Shown: in pieces, positions 17,905 through 25,931 of the stretch
How the letters are laid out: each line of letters opens with the position of its first letter
Position numbering within the stretch: position 1 is the stretch's first letter
Assembly: GCF_041714655.1 (NCBI RefSeq)
Contig: NZ_CP168219.1
Coordinates: 2,232,001-2,296,000 of the forward strand
DNA from: Pseudoroseicyclus_A sp041714655
GTDB taxonomy: Bacteria > Pseudomonadota > Alphaproteobacteria > Rhodobacterales > Rhodobacteraceae
Direction: 5' to 3'
Length of the DNA: 64,000 nt
Program-made: the position numbers and the translations under genes
Notes under the pieces: generated by a model
The model's input: the letters and a program-made list of their open reading frames with translations, nothing else
Told to the model about the DNA's origin: nothing
Databases searched by the model: none

Positions 17905-19069
17905 CCATCACACCCGGCGCCACGACGGTGGGCCGGCCGGTCAGGCGCTGGTGTTCCTGGATTGCGAATCTGTCTGTCATGCCAGCGATATAATCACAGA
18001 CGAGCCGTGCGAGTTCCGTCTCGCCCGTGGCTTCCGCAACGTCCTTCCGCCACTGCTTCGGCAGATTTTCCGGCGCGGCCATGTAGAGCGGGAAGAGTTC
18101 GTTCACGACCTGCGTCACCTGTGTGCGCATCTCGACCACCGCCGGGGCGCGGTACATCCGGTGGAAGAGGAACTTGCGGATCACCTTCAGATCCGCCCAG
18201 AGCCCGTCGGAGAAGCGGATGACCATCCGACCCGCATGGCGGATGTCGGCGACGTTCTGCGGCTCCAGCTCCTTCAGCGTGGCGAGCGCGAGGTCGATCA
18301 CATCCTCGACGAGGATGCCGAAGAACCGCCTGAGCGCCTCGTGGCGGCGGCGGTAATAGTTGAGATCGGGGTAGCGCCGGTCGACCTCTGCAAAGCAATC
18401 GTGAAGCACTGGAAGCTCCGCCAGCTCGTCGGTCGAGAAGAGCTCGGCCCGGAGCCCGTCATGCAGGTCGTGATGCGAATAGGCGATGTCGTCGCTGAGC
18501 GCGGCCGCCTGCGCCTCGGCGCTGGCATGGGTGTGCAATTCGAGGCTCTGGAGCCCGTCATAGGCCTCGAGCGCCCAGGGCAGCGGCGGCAGGACGGGGC
18601 CGTTGTGCTTGGCGATGCCTTCCAGCGTCTCCCAGGTGAGGTTGAGCCCGTCCCATTCGGCATAGTGGCGCTCGAGATGGGTGACGATCCGCAGCGCCTG
18701 GGCATTGTGGTCGAAGCCGCCATAGGGGGCCATGAGCGCGTCGAGCGCCTCCTCGCCGGTATGGCCGAAGGGCGGATGGCCGAGGTCATGGGCCAGCGCC
18801 ACCGCCTCCGCCAGCTCGGTATCGAGCCCGAGCGCGGCGGCGATGGTGCGGGCGACCTGCGCCACCTCGATGGAATGCGTCAGGCGCGTGCGGAAGTAAT
18901 CGCCCTCATGCTCGATGAAGACCTGCGTCTTGTGCTTGAGGCGCCGGAAGGCCGAGGCATGGATGATCCGGTCGCGGTCGCGCTGGAAGGGCGAGCGGAA
19001 GCGGCTCTCCTCCTCGGGGTAGAGACGGCCCCGGCTCTGCCTGGGGTCGGTCGCATAGATCGCTGCCAT
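17894..19069 (-). CDS. dgt: deoxyguanosinetriphosphate triphosphohydrolase-like protein
   Basis: 391 residues of the HD superfamily, which hydrolyses dNTPs (dGTP in the type enzyme) to the nucleoside and triphosphate. Metal ligands are visible as H65 ('TRLTHSIEVAQVART'), H94-D95 ('ALAHDLGHPPFGHTG') and D193 ('ALSDDIAYSHHDLHDG'). The N-terminal 'YRSPFQRDRDRIIH'-like region reads 'FRSPFQRDRDRIIHASAFRR'. The length matches alphaproteobacterial dGTPase-like proteins. It is divergent from erpA, with overlapping promoters between them. Confidence 0.95.
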   Translation of the reverse strand: MAAIYATDPRQSRGRLYPEEESRFRSPFQRDRDRIIHASAFRRLKHKTQVFIEHEGDYFRTRLTHSIEVAQVARTIAAALGLDTELAEAVALAHDLGHPPFGHTGEEALDALMAPYGGFDHNAQALRIVTHLERHYAEWDGLNLTWETLEGIAKHNGPVLPPLPWALEAYDGLQSLELHTHASAEAQAAALSDDIAYSHHDLHDGLRAELFSTDELAELPVLHDCFAEVDRRYPDLNYYRRRHEALRRFFGILVEDVIDLALATLKELEPQNVADIRHAGRMVIRFSDGLWADLKVIRKFLFHRMYRAPAVVEMRTQVTQVVNELFPLYMAAPENLPKQWRKDVAEATGETELARLVCDYIAGMTDRFAIQEHQRLTGRPTVVAPGVMDAR

Positions 19070-19090
19070 GATGGCGCTGCCTCGCCGATC

Positions 19091-19119
19091 TTGGATGTTG
19101 CTGTCCCGGGGCTTATATG
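19091..19119 (+). promoter_or_regulatory. promoter of erpA
   Basis: TTGGAT (19091-19096), 17 bases, TATATG (19114-19119). Transcription would start near 19126, giving a leader of about 43 bases. The -10 box overlaps that of the opposing dgt promoter. Confidence 0.6.
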
Positions 19120-19139
19120 CAGCCTTGCAGTCGAGACAA
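19112..19139 (-). promoter_or_regulatory. promoter of dgt
   Basis: On the minus strand, TTGTCT (19134-19139), 16 bases, TATAAG (19112-19117). It shares six bases with the -10 box of the erpA promoter, so only one polymerase should be able to open this DNA at a time. Confidence 0.6.
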
Positions 19140-19168
19140 GCAGACCCGTCAGGCGAGAGGCCCTATCC

Positions 19169-19495
19169 ATGCTCACGCTCCCCCCAGAAGTGACGCCGCG
19201 CGCCTACGAGCGGCTGACCGAAATCGGCGCCGGCGCCTCCGGCAAGGCGCTCCGCGTGGCGGTCGAGGGCGGCGGCTGCTCGGGCTTTCAATACGAGATC
19301 ACGCTGGACGAGCCCGCCGAGGACGATTTCGTGCTCGAGGGCTCGGGCGAGAAGGTCGTCGTCGATTCGGTGTCGCTGCCGTTCCTCGCAGGGGCGAAGA
19401 TCGACTTCTCCGACGAGCTGATCGGCGCGCGCTTCGTCATCGACAACCCGAATGCCACCTCGTCCTGCGGTTGCGGGACCTCCTTCTCGATGTGA
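19169..19495 (+). CDS. erpA: A-type iron-sulfur carrier (ErpA/IscA family)
   Basis: 108 residues. The three conserved cysteines of A-type carriers are present: C37 in 'GGGCSGFQYEI' and C100/C102 in 'SSCGCGTSF'. It delivers Fe-S clusters to apo-proteins in the cytosol. The start at 19169 has GAGAGG eight bases upstream; the longer reading frame upstream runs antisense to dgt and was rejected. No isc or suf genes are adjacent, which favours the stand-alone ErpA type over IscA or SufA. Confidence 0.92.
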   Translation: MLTLPPEVTPRAYERLTEIGAGASGKALRVAVEGGGCSGFQYEITLDEPAEDDFVLEGSGEKVVVDSVSLPFLAGAKIDFSDELIGARFVIDNPNATSSCGCGTSFSM

Positions 19496-19510
19496 GCCGG
19501 GGGGCCGGGG

Positions 19511-19732
19511 CGCCGGGCTGAAGCCCGGCCTACGTTCGTCTTGCCGCGCGCACTTTCAGAGCACACCTAACCCAACCGCCCCCGCGCGGAATCAAGGCGG
19601 CAGGCCGCCGCGCGAGCGCCGGCCCGTCCCGCGGGCTGGCGTTCTGCACCCTCGTGCATCGCTCGACGGTCAGGAGAGGCTGACCCATAAAGCGCGCCGT
19701 CTCACCCTCAGGAGCGCCATCCCCCGGGCCGG
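19511..19732. repeat. repeat cluster D: small palindrome and divergent paired-palindrome element
   Basis: 19511-19533 is a GCCGGGCTGAAGCCCGGCCTAC variant of the small palindrome. 19584-19732 is an inverted-orientation paired-palindrome element (GACCCATAAAGCGCG in the centre). Its left end is the same GCGCGGAATCAAGG extension found in copy C; its right end has decayed. It lies between erpA and the exonuclease gene; nothing else is recognisable in that gap. Confidence 0.7.
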
Positions 19733-19842
19733 GGGGCAACCGGGCACCCGGTTGAGACCGGGCTTGGCATAGGCCCCCGCCCCTTCCCGCCCATGGCCTC
19801 CCCCGCCCGGCCCCGCTAGACTGCCCCCGAACGGAGGGCCCC

Positions 19843-20640
19843 ATGCGTCTGGCAACCTACAACATCAACGGCATCCGTGCCCGGTTCGAGACGGTGAAGA
19901 CCTGGCTCGAGGAGCAGAAACCCGACGTCGCCATGCTGCAGGAGATCAAGTCGGTCGACGAGACCTTCCCCCGCGAGCTCTTCGAGGACATGGGCTATGC
20001 CGTCGCCACCCATGGCCAGAAGAGCTTCAACGGCGTCGCCATCCTCTCGCGCCTGCCTCTGGAGGACGTCACGCGCGGCCTGCCGGCCGGCCCGGGCCCG
20101 GGCGGCGAGGCCGATGACCATGCCCGCTGGATCGAGGCGACGGTGATCGGCGAGGAACAGGCCGTCCGCCTCTGCTGCCTCTACCTGCCGAACGGCAACC
20201 CGGCGCCGGGGCCGAAGTTCGATTACAAGCTCTCGTGGATGGCGCGGATGCGCGCGCGGGCGGAGGCGCTTCTCACCCTCGAGGCGCCCGTCGTTTTCGC
20301 CGGCGATTACAACGTCATCCCCCAGATGGAAGACGCCGCCCGCCCCGACGCCTGGCGCGACGACGCGCTCTTCCGCCCCGAGACCCGCGCCGCCTTCCGC
20401 CGGCTTCAGGCGCTCGGGCTGACGGAGGCCTTCCGCACCCTGGAGCCGCGGCCCGGCTTCTATTCCTTCTGGGATTTCCAGCGCGGCGCCTGGCAGCGGG
20501 ACGACGGCATCCGCATCGACCATTTCCTCCTATCCCCCGAGGCGGCCGACCTGATGACGGCCTCCTGGATCGAGAAGGAGGCGCGCGCGAAGGAGAAACC
20601 CTCCGACCACGTGCCCGTCTGGCTGGAGCTCGCCGCCTAG
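19843..20640 (+). CDS. xth: exodeoxyribonuclease III
   Basis: 265 residues of the AP-endonuclease/exonuclease family, which cuts DNA at abasic sites and removes 3' blocks. All motifs are visible: 'ATYNINGIRAR', 'DVAMLQEIKS' (metal-binding Glu), 'RLCCLYLPNGN', 'VVFAGDYNVIPQ' (catalytic Asp, Asn), 'WDFQRGAWQRDDGIRIDHFL' and 'PSDHVPVWLEL' (catalytic His). A GGAGG ribosome site stands five bases before the ATG. Full length. A monocistronic repair gene. Confidence 0.95.
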   Translation: MRLATYNINGIRARFETVKTWLEEQKPDVAMLQEIKSVDETFPRELFEDMGYAVATHGQKSFNGVAILSRLPLEDVTRGLPAGPGPGGEADDHARWIEATVIGEEQAVRLCCLYLPNGNPAPGPKFDYKLSWMARMRARAEALLTLEAPVVFAGDYNVIPQMEDAARPDAWRDDALFRPETRAAFRRLQALGLTEAFRTLEPRPGFYSFWDFQRGAWQRDDGIRIDHFLLSPEAADLMTASWIEKEARAKEKPSDHVPVWLELAA

Positions 20641-20891
20641 CAGGGCACCGAGGCGTGCGGCAGGCCGGCGCGGGCGGCTTCGGCCGCCTTCCACGCATCG
20701 AGCCAGCCGAGCCCCGGCGCCGCCGGCGCCTCGCAAAGGCCCGGCGCCTCCGGCGGCAGGACCCAGCCGTCCGGCGGCAGCGGCGGCGCCTCTGCCGCCA
20801 TCAGCTCCAGCGCATCCGGGGCGGCCTCGGGCAGGGCCGCGGCGGAAGAGCCGAGGGCGATCAGCAGAAGACAAGGCAGGCGCGGTGACAT
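20637..20891 (-). CDS. small proline/alanine-rich secreted protein, hypothetical
   Basis: 84 residues. The start (MSPRLPCLLLIALGSSAAA) looks like a signal peptide and the rest is low-complexity and rich in Ala, Pro and Glu, with two cysteines. The stop overlaps the end of the convergent exonuclease gene. There is no recognisable domain; the signal peptide and clean codon use are the only support. Confidence 0.4.
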   Translation of the reverse strand: MSPRLPCLLLIALGSSAAALPEAAPDALELMAAEAPPLPPDGWVLPPEAPGLCEAPAAPGLGWLDAWKAAEAARAGLPHASVPC

Positions 20892-20997
20892 GGCCGCCCG
20901 ATCCCCCGCAATCGCGGCAGCGCCGGGGCGGAAACCGGGGCGGGCGCAAGGCGAATAGCGCCAATCCGACGGGCCGGCCCTGCCCCTCAGGTCGCCC

Positions 20998-21477
20998 TCA
21001 GCAGGACTTGCCGATCACCAGCACATAGACCTCGCCCGAGCTCGCGAGCCCATAGGCATCGGCCTCGGGGCGCAAAAGGTTGGTGCGGTGGCCGGGCGAG
21101 GCGAGCCAGCCCGCGACCGCGGCACTGAGCGTCGGATGGCCCGAGGCGAGGTTCTCGCCCATGCGCCCGCCCTGGCAGAAGCCCGCCGCCCGCGCCCGAT
21201 CCGTGAAGCGGGAGCCGCCCGGCCCCGCGTGGGTGAGATCGCCTGTTGCGAGGATATGGCGGAGCTGCACCTCCGCCGCCCGCTCCAGCGCCGCATTGCG
21301 CGTCACCGGCCCGAGCCCCGCGGCACGGCGCGCGTCCTGGATCGGCCTGTCGGAGGCGGGAGTCGCGGCCTCCACCACCGGGGCGGCGGGAGCCGTGGGG
21401 GCAGTCGCGGGCGCGGCAGGCATTTCGCAGGCGGCGAGCAGCGCGAGAGCGGCGGCGGCGAGACAACGGTAGGACAT
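20998..21477 (-). CDS. CAP/SCP-domain lipoprotein
   Basis: 159 residues. The lipobox LLAAC (cysteine 17) predicts a lipoprotein. The CAP (cysteine-rich secretory / PR-1) domain shows 'NAALERAAEVQLRHILATGD', 'LTHAGPGGSRFTDRARAAGF', 'GENLASGHPTLSAAVAGWLA' and 'SPGHRTNLLRPEADAYG', including the conserved His and Glu of the CAP cavity. The start at 21477 puts the signal peptide at the N-terminus; upstream in-frame codons are low-complexity. It is extracytoplasmic; the role of CAP proteins in these bacteria is not established. Confidence 0.87.
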   Translation of the reverse strand: MSYRCLAAAALALLAACEMPAAPATAPTAPAAPVVEAATPASDRPIQDARRAAGLGPVTRNAALERAAEVQLRHILATGDLTHAGPGGSRFTDRARAAGFCQGGRMGENLASGHPTLSAAVAGWLASPGHRTNLLRPEADAYGLASSGEVYVLVIGKSC

Positions 21478-21558
21478 GGCAGATTCTCGTTCTGTTGCGC
21501 GCCCCCTCCCCTCGCCCAAGCTAGGGCGGCGCGCCGCCGGGGCCAACCCCGCGAGCGG

Positions 21559-22896
21559 TCAGCCGGCAAGCGCTTGCGCAAGAGCCCGCTGCCGCTCCAG
21601 CACGCGGGGCAGGTCCAGCGTCAGGAGGGCCCCGTCCCGCACCACCGGCCGCCCCTCGACGATCAGGTGCCGCACCCGGCGCGGCCCGGCGAGGAGCAGC
21701 GCCGCCGGATCCCACGACCCGGCGGAGGCGGGGCCGGTCACGTCCCAGAGCGCCAGATCGGCGCGGAAGCCGGGAGCGATCTGCCCGAGCTCGCCGCCGC
21801 GGCCCAGCACCTCCGCCCCGCCCCGCGTCGCGATGAAAAGCGCCGCCCGCGCGCTCATCGCATCGGCGCCGGAGCGGACGCGCTGGAGGAGCATCGCCAT
21901 GCGCGCCTCGCCTATCATCTCCCCCTCGTCGTTGGAGGCGGAGCCGTCGACGCCGAGGCCCACCTTGACGCCGGCATCCCGCATCGCCCGCACCGGCGCG
22001 ATGCCCGAGCCCAGCCGGCAATTGGAGCAGGGGCAATGCGCGACGCCGGTGCCGGAGCGGGCGAAGAGCGAGATCTCCTCCCCGTCCAGCTTCACGCAAT
22101 GGGCGTGCCAGACGTCGGGGCCCGTCCAGCCGAGATCCTCGGCGTACTGGCCAGGGCGGCAGCCGAAATTGGCGAGCGAATAGGCAATGTCCTCGTCGTT
22201 CTCGGCGAGGTGGGTGTGGAGCATCACCCCCTTGTCGCGGGCGAGGAGCGCGGCATCGCGCATCAGCTCGCGGCTGACCGAGAAGGGCGAGCAGGGCGCG
22301 AGGCCGATGCGCAGCATCGAGCCGGGGGAAGCGTCGTGGTAGCGGTCGATCAAGCGTATGGCATCGTTCAGGATGTCCGCCTCCCGCTCCACCAGGCTGT
22401 CCGGCGGCAGGCCACCGGCGCTCTCGCCTATGGACATGGCGCCGCGCGTCGGGTGAAAGCGCAGGCCCACCTCGGCGGCGGCCTCGATCGTGTCGTCGAG
22501 CCTTGCGCCGTTCGGGTAGAGATAGAGGTGATCGGCACTCATCGTGCAGCCCGAGAGCGCCAGCTCGGCGAGCCCGGTGAGCGCGGAGACGCGCATCTCC
22601 TCCGGCCCGAAGCGCGCCCAGATCGGGTAGAGTGTCTGGAGCCAGCCGAAGAGCAGCGCATCCTGCGCGGCGGGAACGGCGCGGGTCAGCGACTGGTAGA
22701 GATGGTGATGCGTGTTGACGAGCCCGGGGGTGACGACGCAGCCCCGCGCCTCGATGACCTCGGCACCGGGGGCGTGGAGGTCGGGCCCGACCGCGGCGAT
22801 GACGCCCTCGCGGATCAGGATGTCACCGGGCGCCTCGGTGCCGGCATCGTCCATGGTGACGATGGTCTCGGCGCCGCGGATCAGGAGGTCGGGCAT
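21559..22896 (-). CDS. 8-oxoguanine deaminase (amidohydrolase superfamily)
   Basis: 445 residues. It should convert 8-oxoguanine to urate. The amidohydrolase metal site is seen as 'VTPGLVNTHHHLYQSLTRAV' (HxH), 'MLHTHLAENDEDIAY', 'HAHCVKLDGEEI' and 'GLGVDGSASNDEGEMIGEAR' (Asp ligand). 'PNGARLDDTIEAAAEVGLRF' and 'GAMSIGESAGGLPPDSLVE' are typical of the 8-oxoguanine deaminase branch, as opposed to guanine or S-adenosylhomocysteine deaminases. An octanucleotide tandem repeat starts 23 bases upstream of its start codon. Confidence 0.85.
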   Translation of the reverse strand: MPDLLIRGAETIVTMDDAGTEAPGDILIREGVIAAVGPDLHAPGAEVIEARGCVVTPGLVNTHHHLYQSLTRAVPAAQDALLFGWLQTLYPIWARFGPEEMRVSALTGLAELALSGCTMSADHLYLYPNGARLDDTIEAAAEVGLRFHPTRGAMSIGESAGGLPPDSLVEREADILNDAIRLIDRYHDASPGSMLRIGLAPCSPFSVSRELMRDAALLARDKGVMLHTHLAENDEDIAYSLANFGCRPGQYAEDLGWTGPDVWHAHCVKLDGEEISLFARSGTGVAHCPCSNCRLGSGIAPVRAMRDAGVKVGLGVDGSASNDEGEMIGEARMAMLLQRVRSGADAMSARAALFIATRGGAEVLGRGGELGQIAPGFRADLALWDVTGPASAGSWDPAALLLAGPRRVRHLIVEGRPVVRDGALLTLDLPRVLERQRALAQALAG

Positions 22897-22919
22897 GGGC
22901 GGGCTCCGGTCGGGGGGCG

Positions 22920-22998
22920 GTCAGGGCGTCAGGGCGTCAGGGCGTCAGGGCGTCAGGGCGTCAGGGCGTCAGGGCGTCAGGGCGTCAGGGCGTCAGGG
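22920..22998. repeat. octanucleotide tandem repeat, about 9.9 copies
   Basis: The unit GTCAGGGC repeats without error across 79 bases. It lies in the promoter/leader region of the 8-oxoguanine deaminase gene and after the phosphatase gene. Perfect tandem octamers are prone to slipped-strand length change. Confidence 0.97.
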
Positions 22999-23090
22999 AA
23001 AGGCTCTCACCGGCGCGCGCCTTCGACAAGGGTTCGCGCCCCGCCCTCCACGACTGGCGGCCCGATTGCGGGACCCCCTGCCCCCGCGGC

Positions 23091-23897
23091 TCAGTCCCCC
23101 GCCTCCCGCAGGATCGCCAGCGCATCAGCATGGATCGCGGCATTCGCGGCGGCCAGCACCCGGCCGCCCTCATGCGCCGGGCCGCCCTGCCAGTCGGTCA
23201 CCACTCCACCGGCCGCCTCGATGACGGCGATGGGGGCGACGATGTCGTAGGCGTTGAGCCCGGCCTCGATCACCAGGTCGATCTGCCCGGCGGCGAGCAG
23301 CGCATAGGCGTAGCAATCCATCCCGTAGCGGGTGAGGCGGGCACGGCGCGCCACCGCCTCGAAACCGGCGCGCTCGGCGGCGCTGCCCACCTCGGGGAAG
23401 GTCGTGAAGACCAGCGCCTCGGAGAGCGGGCGGGGGGCGCGGGTGGCGAGCAGGCGCTCGCCGAAGGGCCCGTCCATCCGGGCGAGCCCGGGGCCGCCCT
23501 CGAAGCGCTCGCCGATATAGGGCTGGTCGATGAGGCCGAGGACGGGGCCGTCCCCGTCCGTCACGCCGATGAGGACGCCCCAGGTGGGCGTGCCGGCAAG
23601 AAAGGCGCGGGTGCCGTCGATCGGATCGAGCACCCAGGTGAGGCCGGTGGTGCCGGTCTCGCGCCCGAATTCCTCGCCGAGGATCGCGTCGTCCGGGCGC
23701 CGCTCGGCGAGCACGGCGCGCATGGCCTCCTCCGCCGCGCGGTCGGCGAGGGTCACGGGGTCGAAGCCCTCCGCCGCCTTGTTCTCCGCCCCGATGCCGG
23801 TTCGGAAATGCGGCAGGATGGCGCCCCGGGCCGCATCGGCGAGGGCGCGGGCGGTGCCGATCAGCTCGGCGGCGAGGGGCGGCGGCAGACGGTCCAT
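23091..23897 (-). CDS. hisN: inositol-monophosphatase-family phosphatase, probable histidinol-phosphatase
   Basis: 268 residues. Metal-binding motifs are 'ILGEEFGRE' and 'WVLDPIDGTRAFLAGTPTWG' with a C-terminal 'LNAYDIVAPIAVIEAAGG' (WDxAA-like). The combination 'DPIDGTRAFLAGTPTWGVLI' is typical of HisN-type histidinol-phosphate phosphatases, which complete histidine synthesis, rather than SuhB. The start at 23897 was chosen because upstream sequence belongs to the regulator gene. The specificity is an assignment by motif only; inositol-1-phosphatase or CysQ activity is possible. Confidence 0.8.
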   Translation of the reverse strand: MDRLPPPLAAELIGTARALADAARGAILPHFRTGIGAENKAAEGFDPVTLADRAAEEAMRAVLAERRPDDAILGEEFGRETGTTGLTWVLDPIDGTRAFLAGTPTWGVLIGVTDGDGPVLGLIDQPYIGERFEGGPGLARMDGPFGERLLATRAPRPLSEALVFTTFPEVGSAAERAGFEAVARRARLTRYGMDCYAYALLAAGQIDLVIEAGLNAYDIVAPIAVIEAAGGVVTDWQGGPAHEGGRVLAAANAAIHADALAILREAGD

Positions 23898-23944
23898 CCC
23901 TTGCGGGTAAGGAGCGGCGGCGGGCCGGTCAAGCCGGCGCCGGT

Positions 23945-24319
23945 TCAGGCCGCCTCCGACAGAACCCGCGCCAGCTCGAAGAGCCGCTTCCGCTGGTTTT
24001 CCGGGATGGCGTAGTAGGAGCGCAGGAGCTCCAGCGCCTCGCGGTCGGACAGGATGTCGCCGGGCAGCGCGCTGGCGGCGGCCGAGGCGCCCTCGCCCTC
24101 GCCCTCCAGCCCCTCGAAGAAGAACGCCACCGGCACGCCCAATGTCCGGGCGATCTCCCACAGGCGGGAGGCAGAGACACGGTTCATCCCCGTCTCGTAT
24201 TTCTGGATCTGCTGGAACTTGATGCCGACCTTTTCGGCCAGCTGCTGCTGGGTCGTGCCATTGAGCCAGCGGCGATGCCGAATACGTTTGCCAACATGAA
24301 CATCGACCGGGTGTTTCAT
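23945..24319 (-). CDS. XRE-family HTH regulator, PraR-like
   Basis: 124 residues. The HTH (about 8-68) reads 'HVGKRIRHRRWLNGTTQQQL', 'VGIKFQQIQKYETGMNRVSA' and 'SRLWEIARTLGVPVAFFFE', the arrangement of the alphaproteobacterial PraR-type repressors that control quorum sensing and surface traits in rhizobia. The C-terminal part ends 'ALELLRSYYAIPENQRKRLF', as in that group. AAGGAAGTGG precedes the ATG at 24319. Targets in this organism are unknown. The 24320-24647 gap upstream holds its promoter region and no gene I can support. Confidence 0.85.
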   Translation of the reverse strand: MKHPVDVHVGKRIRHRRWLNGTTQQQLAEKVGIKFQQIQKYETGMNRVSASRLWEIARTLGVPVAFFFEGLEGEGEGASAAASALPGDILSDREALELLRSYYAIPENQRKRLFELARVLSEAA

Positions 24320-24647
24320 GCCACTTCCTTGTAACCGTCCCGTTTGCCCACGCGGATACGGGCCGCAAACGGCCCGCCTCACGCCTGCCTCAGAAGGCCC
24401 TAATGCGGAGTGAACGCATGCTCGGGCGCATGGTCTGGATCAAACACGCGGCGGTTGAACTTGTCATCCTGACCTTTTGGGCAGGTCGCGTTGAGCCGGT
24501 GGGATCAATTTGCAGAAAATTCGCGCATCGTTGTCCGGATCGGGCCCGATCCGGGCCGCAAGTGGCTCTACGAGCTGCGAATCGCTCCGGCCCGGGGGGC
24601 GGCCGGGCGGCCGGATCGGAGGCGGGGCACCGGCCCCCCTGCCCGTT

Positions 24648-24923
24648 TCAGGCGATCTGGATCGTCAGCGCGTGGATGCGGCCGATCACATCCTCGCCAA
24701 TCGCCGCGTGAACGGCGCGGTGCCGGGCGACGCGGCTGAGCGGGGCGAGCGCCGGGGCGCCGATCACGATCCGCCAATGGCTCTCGCCGGAGCCATCATC
24801 GCCTGCATGTCCGGCATGCAGGTGGCTTTCGTTGACGATCTCGAGCGCCTCCGGGGCGAAGGCCTCCGTCAGCCGCTGGTGCATCAGGGCTTCCACATCC
24901 ATTTTTGCCAAAGTTCCTTCCAT
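24648..24923 (-). CDS. bolA: BolA family protein
   Basis: 91 residues (or 84 if translation starts at the ATG at 24902). Small class II KH-like fold with 'LTEAFAPEALEIVNESHLHA', 'GESHWRIVIGAPALAPLSRV' and 'ARHRAVHAAIGEDVIGRIHA', including the BolA 'RHR' and His residues that bind Fe-S clusters with glutaredoxin. Divergent from the J-domain gene, as in many Rhodobacterales. No monothiol glutaredoxin gene is adjacent. Confidence 0.9.
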   Translation of the reverse strand: MEGTLAKMDVEALMHQRLTEAFAPEALEIVNESHLHAGHAGDDGSGESHWRIVIGAPALAPLSRVARHRAVHAAIGEDVIGRIHALTIQIA

Positions 24924-24976
24924 CTGCCGATGGGGGAGTTACACTCTCGCCTCCGAGTCGGAAAGGAGCCCCGAAG

Positions 24977-25606
24977 ATGCCCAAGGCTGACCCTTTCGGT
25001 TTCGACATCTCCGTGTCGGCCTCGAAGAAGAAGAACCCGCGCGGGCGGCGCGGCATGTCGGGTGCCTTCGACACCTCGACCCGCGTCTGCGACCATCCCG
25101 GCTGCGAGGAGGCGGGCAAGTACCGCGCGCCGAAGAGCCCGGATTCGCTCGAGGACTTCTTCTGGTTCTGCAAAGACCATGTGCGCGAGTACAATCTGAA
25201 GTGGAACTTCTTCGACAGCACGAACGAGGAGGAGTTCCAGCACCAGGTCGACAACGACCGGGTCTGGGGCCGCTCGACCAAGCCCTTCTCGAGCGAGGAG
25301 CAACGCGCCTGGGCGCGGCTCGGCGTGGACGATCCGCATCAGGTGCTGGGCCAGAACGCGACGCGCAACCCGGGCAAGGCCGTCACCGGCCAGCGCCGCC
25401 TGCCGCCGACCGAGCGCAAGGCGGTGGAGATCCTCGAGGTGAAGGACAGCGCCTCCCGCGCCGAGATCCGAAAGGCCTACAAGGCGCTGATCAAGGTGCT
25501 GCACCCCGACATGAACGGCGGCGACCGCAGCCAGGAGGAGCAGCTCGCCGAGGTCGTCTGGGCCTGGGACCAGCTCAAGACCAGCCGGAACTTCCGCGAC
25601 GAGTGA
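24977..25606 (+). CDS. J-domain (DnaJ-like) protein of the bolA-cobS neighbourhood
   Basis: 209 residues. The C-terminal third is a J domain ('AVEILEVKDSASRAEIRKAY', 'KALIKVLHPDMNGGDRSQEE') with the HPD tripeptide that stimulates Hsp70 ATPase. The N-terminal part has a CDHPGCEEAGKYRAP segment that may bind metal, and 'FFWFCKDHVREYNLKWNFFD', typical of this alphaproteobacterial family. AAAGGAG precedes the ATG at 24977. It is a co-chaperone, probably for DnaK; the client is unknown. The same gene next to cobS is common in relatives. Confidence 0.92.
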   Translation: MPKADPFGFDISVSASKKKNPRGRRGMSGAFDTSTRVCDHPGCEEAGKYRAPKSPDSLEDFFWFCKDHVREYNLKWNFFDSTNEEEFQHQVDNDRVWGRSTKPFSSEEQRAWARLGVDDPHQVLGQNATRNPGKAVTGQRRLPPTERKAVEILEVKDSASRAEIRKAYKALIKVLHPDMNGGDRSQEEQLAEVVWAWDQLKTSRNFRDE

Positions 25607-25634
25607 CGGGGGCGGGCCTCGGCCGGCCCCAGGC

Positions 25635-25903
25635 GTAGGGTGGGTTTTCAACCCACCTTCCCCTTTCAACCGAGCGCCCCGTCGCCGCGCAGGGCGAGCG
25701 CCGGCCCGGGGGTTGGCGCTCCAGCGGCTGGCCGGCGCGCTTTATGGTGCAACCAACCTCCCCGCCCTGACGCGGCGCCCAGCCTCACCAGAGCGCCAGC
25801 CCGCGGGACGGGCCGGCGCTCGCCCTGCGCGGCGACGGGGCGTATCGGGCGGGGACGCAGCACGACCGTCGGACAACCCGTAGGGTGGGTTTGCAACCCA
25901 CCG
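25635..25903. repeat. repeat cluster E: paired-palindrome element between two small palindromes
   Basis: 25635-25657 (GTAGGGTGGGTTTTCAACCC) and 25878-25903 are small palindromes. 25687-25830 is the cleanest 144-bp paired-palindrome element, with perfect 21-bp terminal inverted repeats (25687-25707, 25810-25830) and GCGCGCTTTATGGTGCAAC in the middle. Confidence 0.88.
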
Positions 25904-25931
25904 CCCACGGCTCAACCGGAAAAACGGTTCC

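Noticed and set aside
16240..18222. Plus-strand frame of about 660 codons opposite the antiporter gene
   Set aside because: Antisense shadow of the CPA antiporter, rich in Arg/Glu/Gly with no domain.
22920..22998. Possible CRISPR array
   Set aside because: The repeats are contiguous 8-mers without spacers; no cas genes are present.
24491..24739. Small TTG-started frame beginning 'SRWDQFAENSRIVVRIGPDP'
   Set aside because: The first ~30 residues look protein-like and a GGCAGG lies upstream, but the rest is low-complexity Arg/Gly/Pro and overlaps bolA antisense. Not enough to call a gene.
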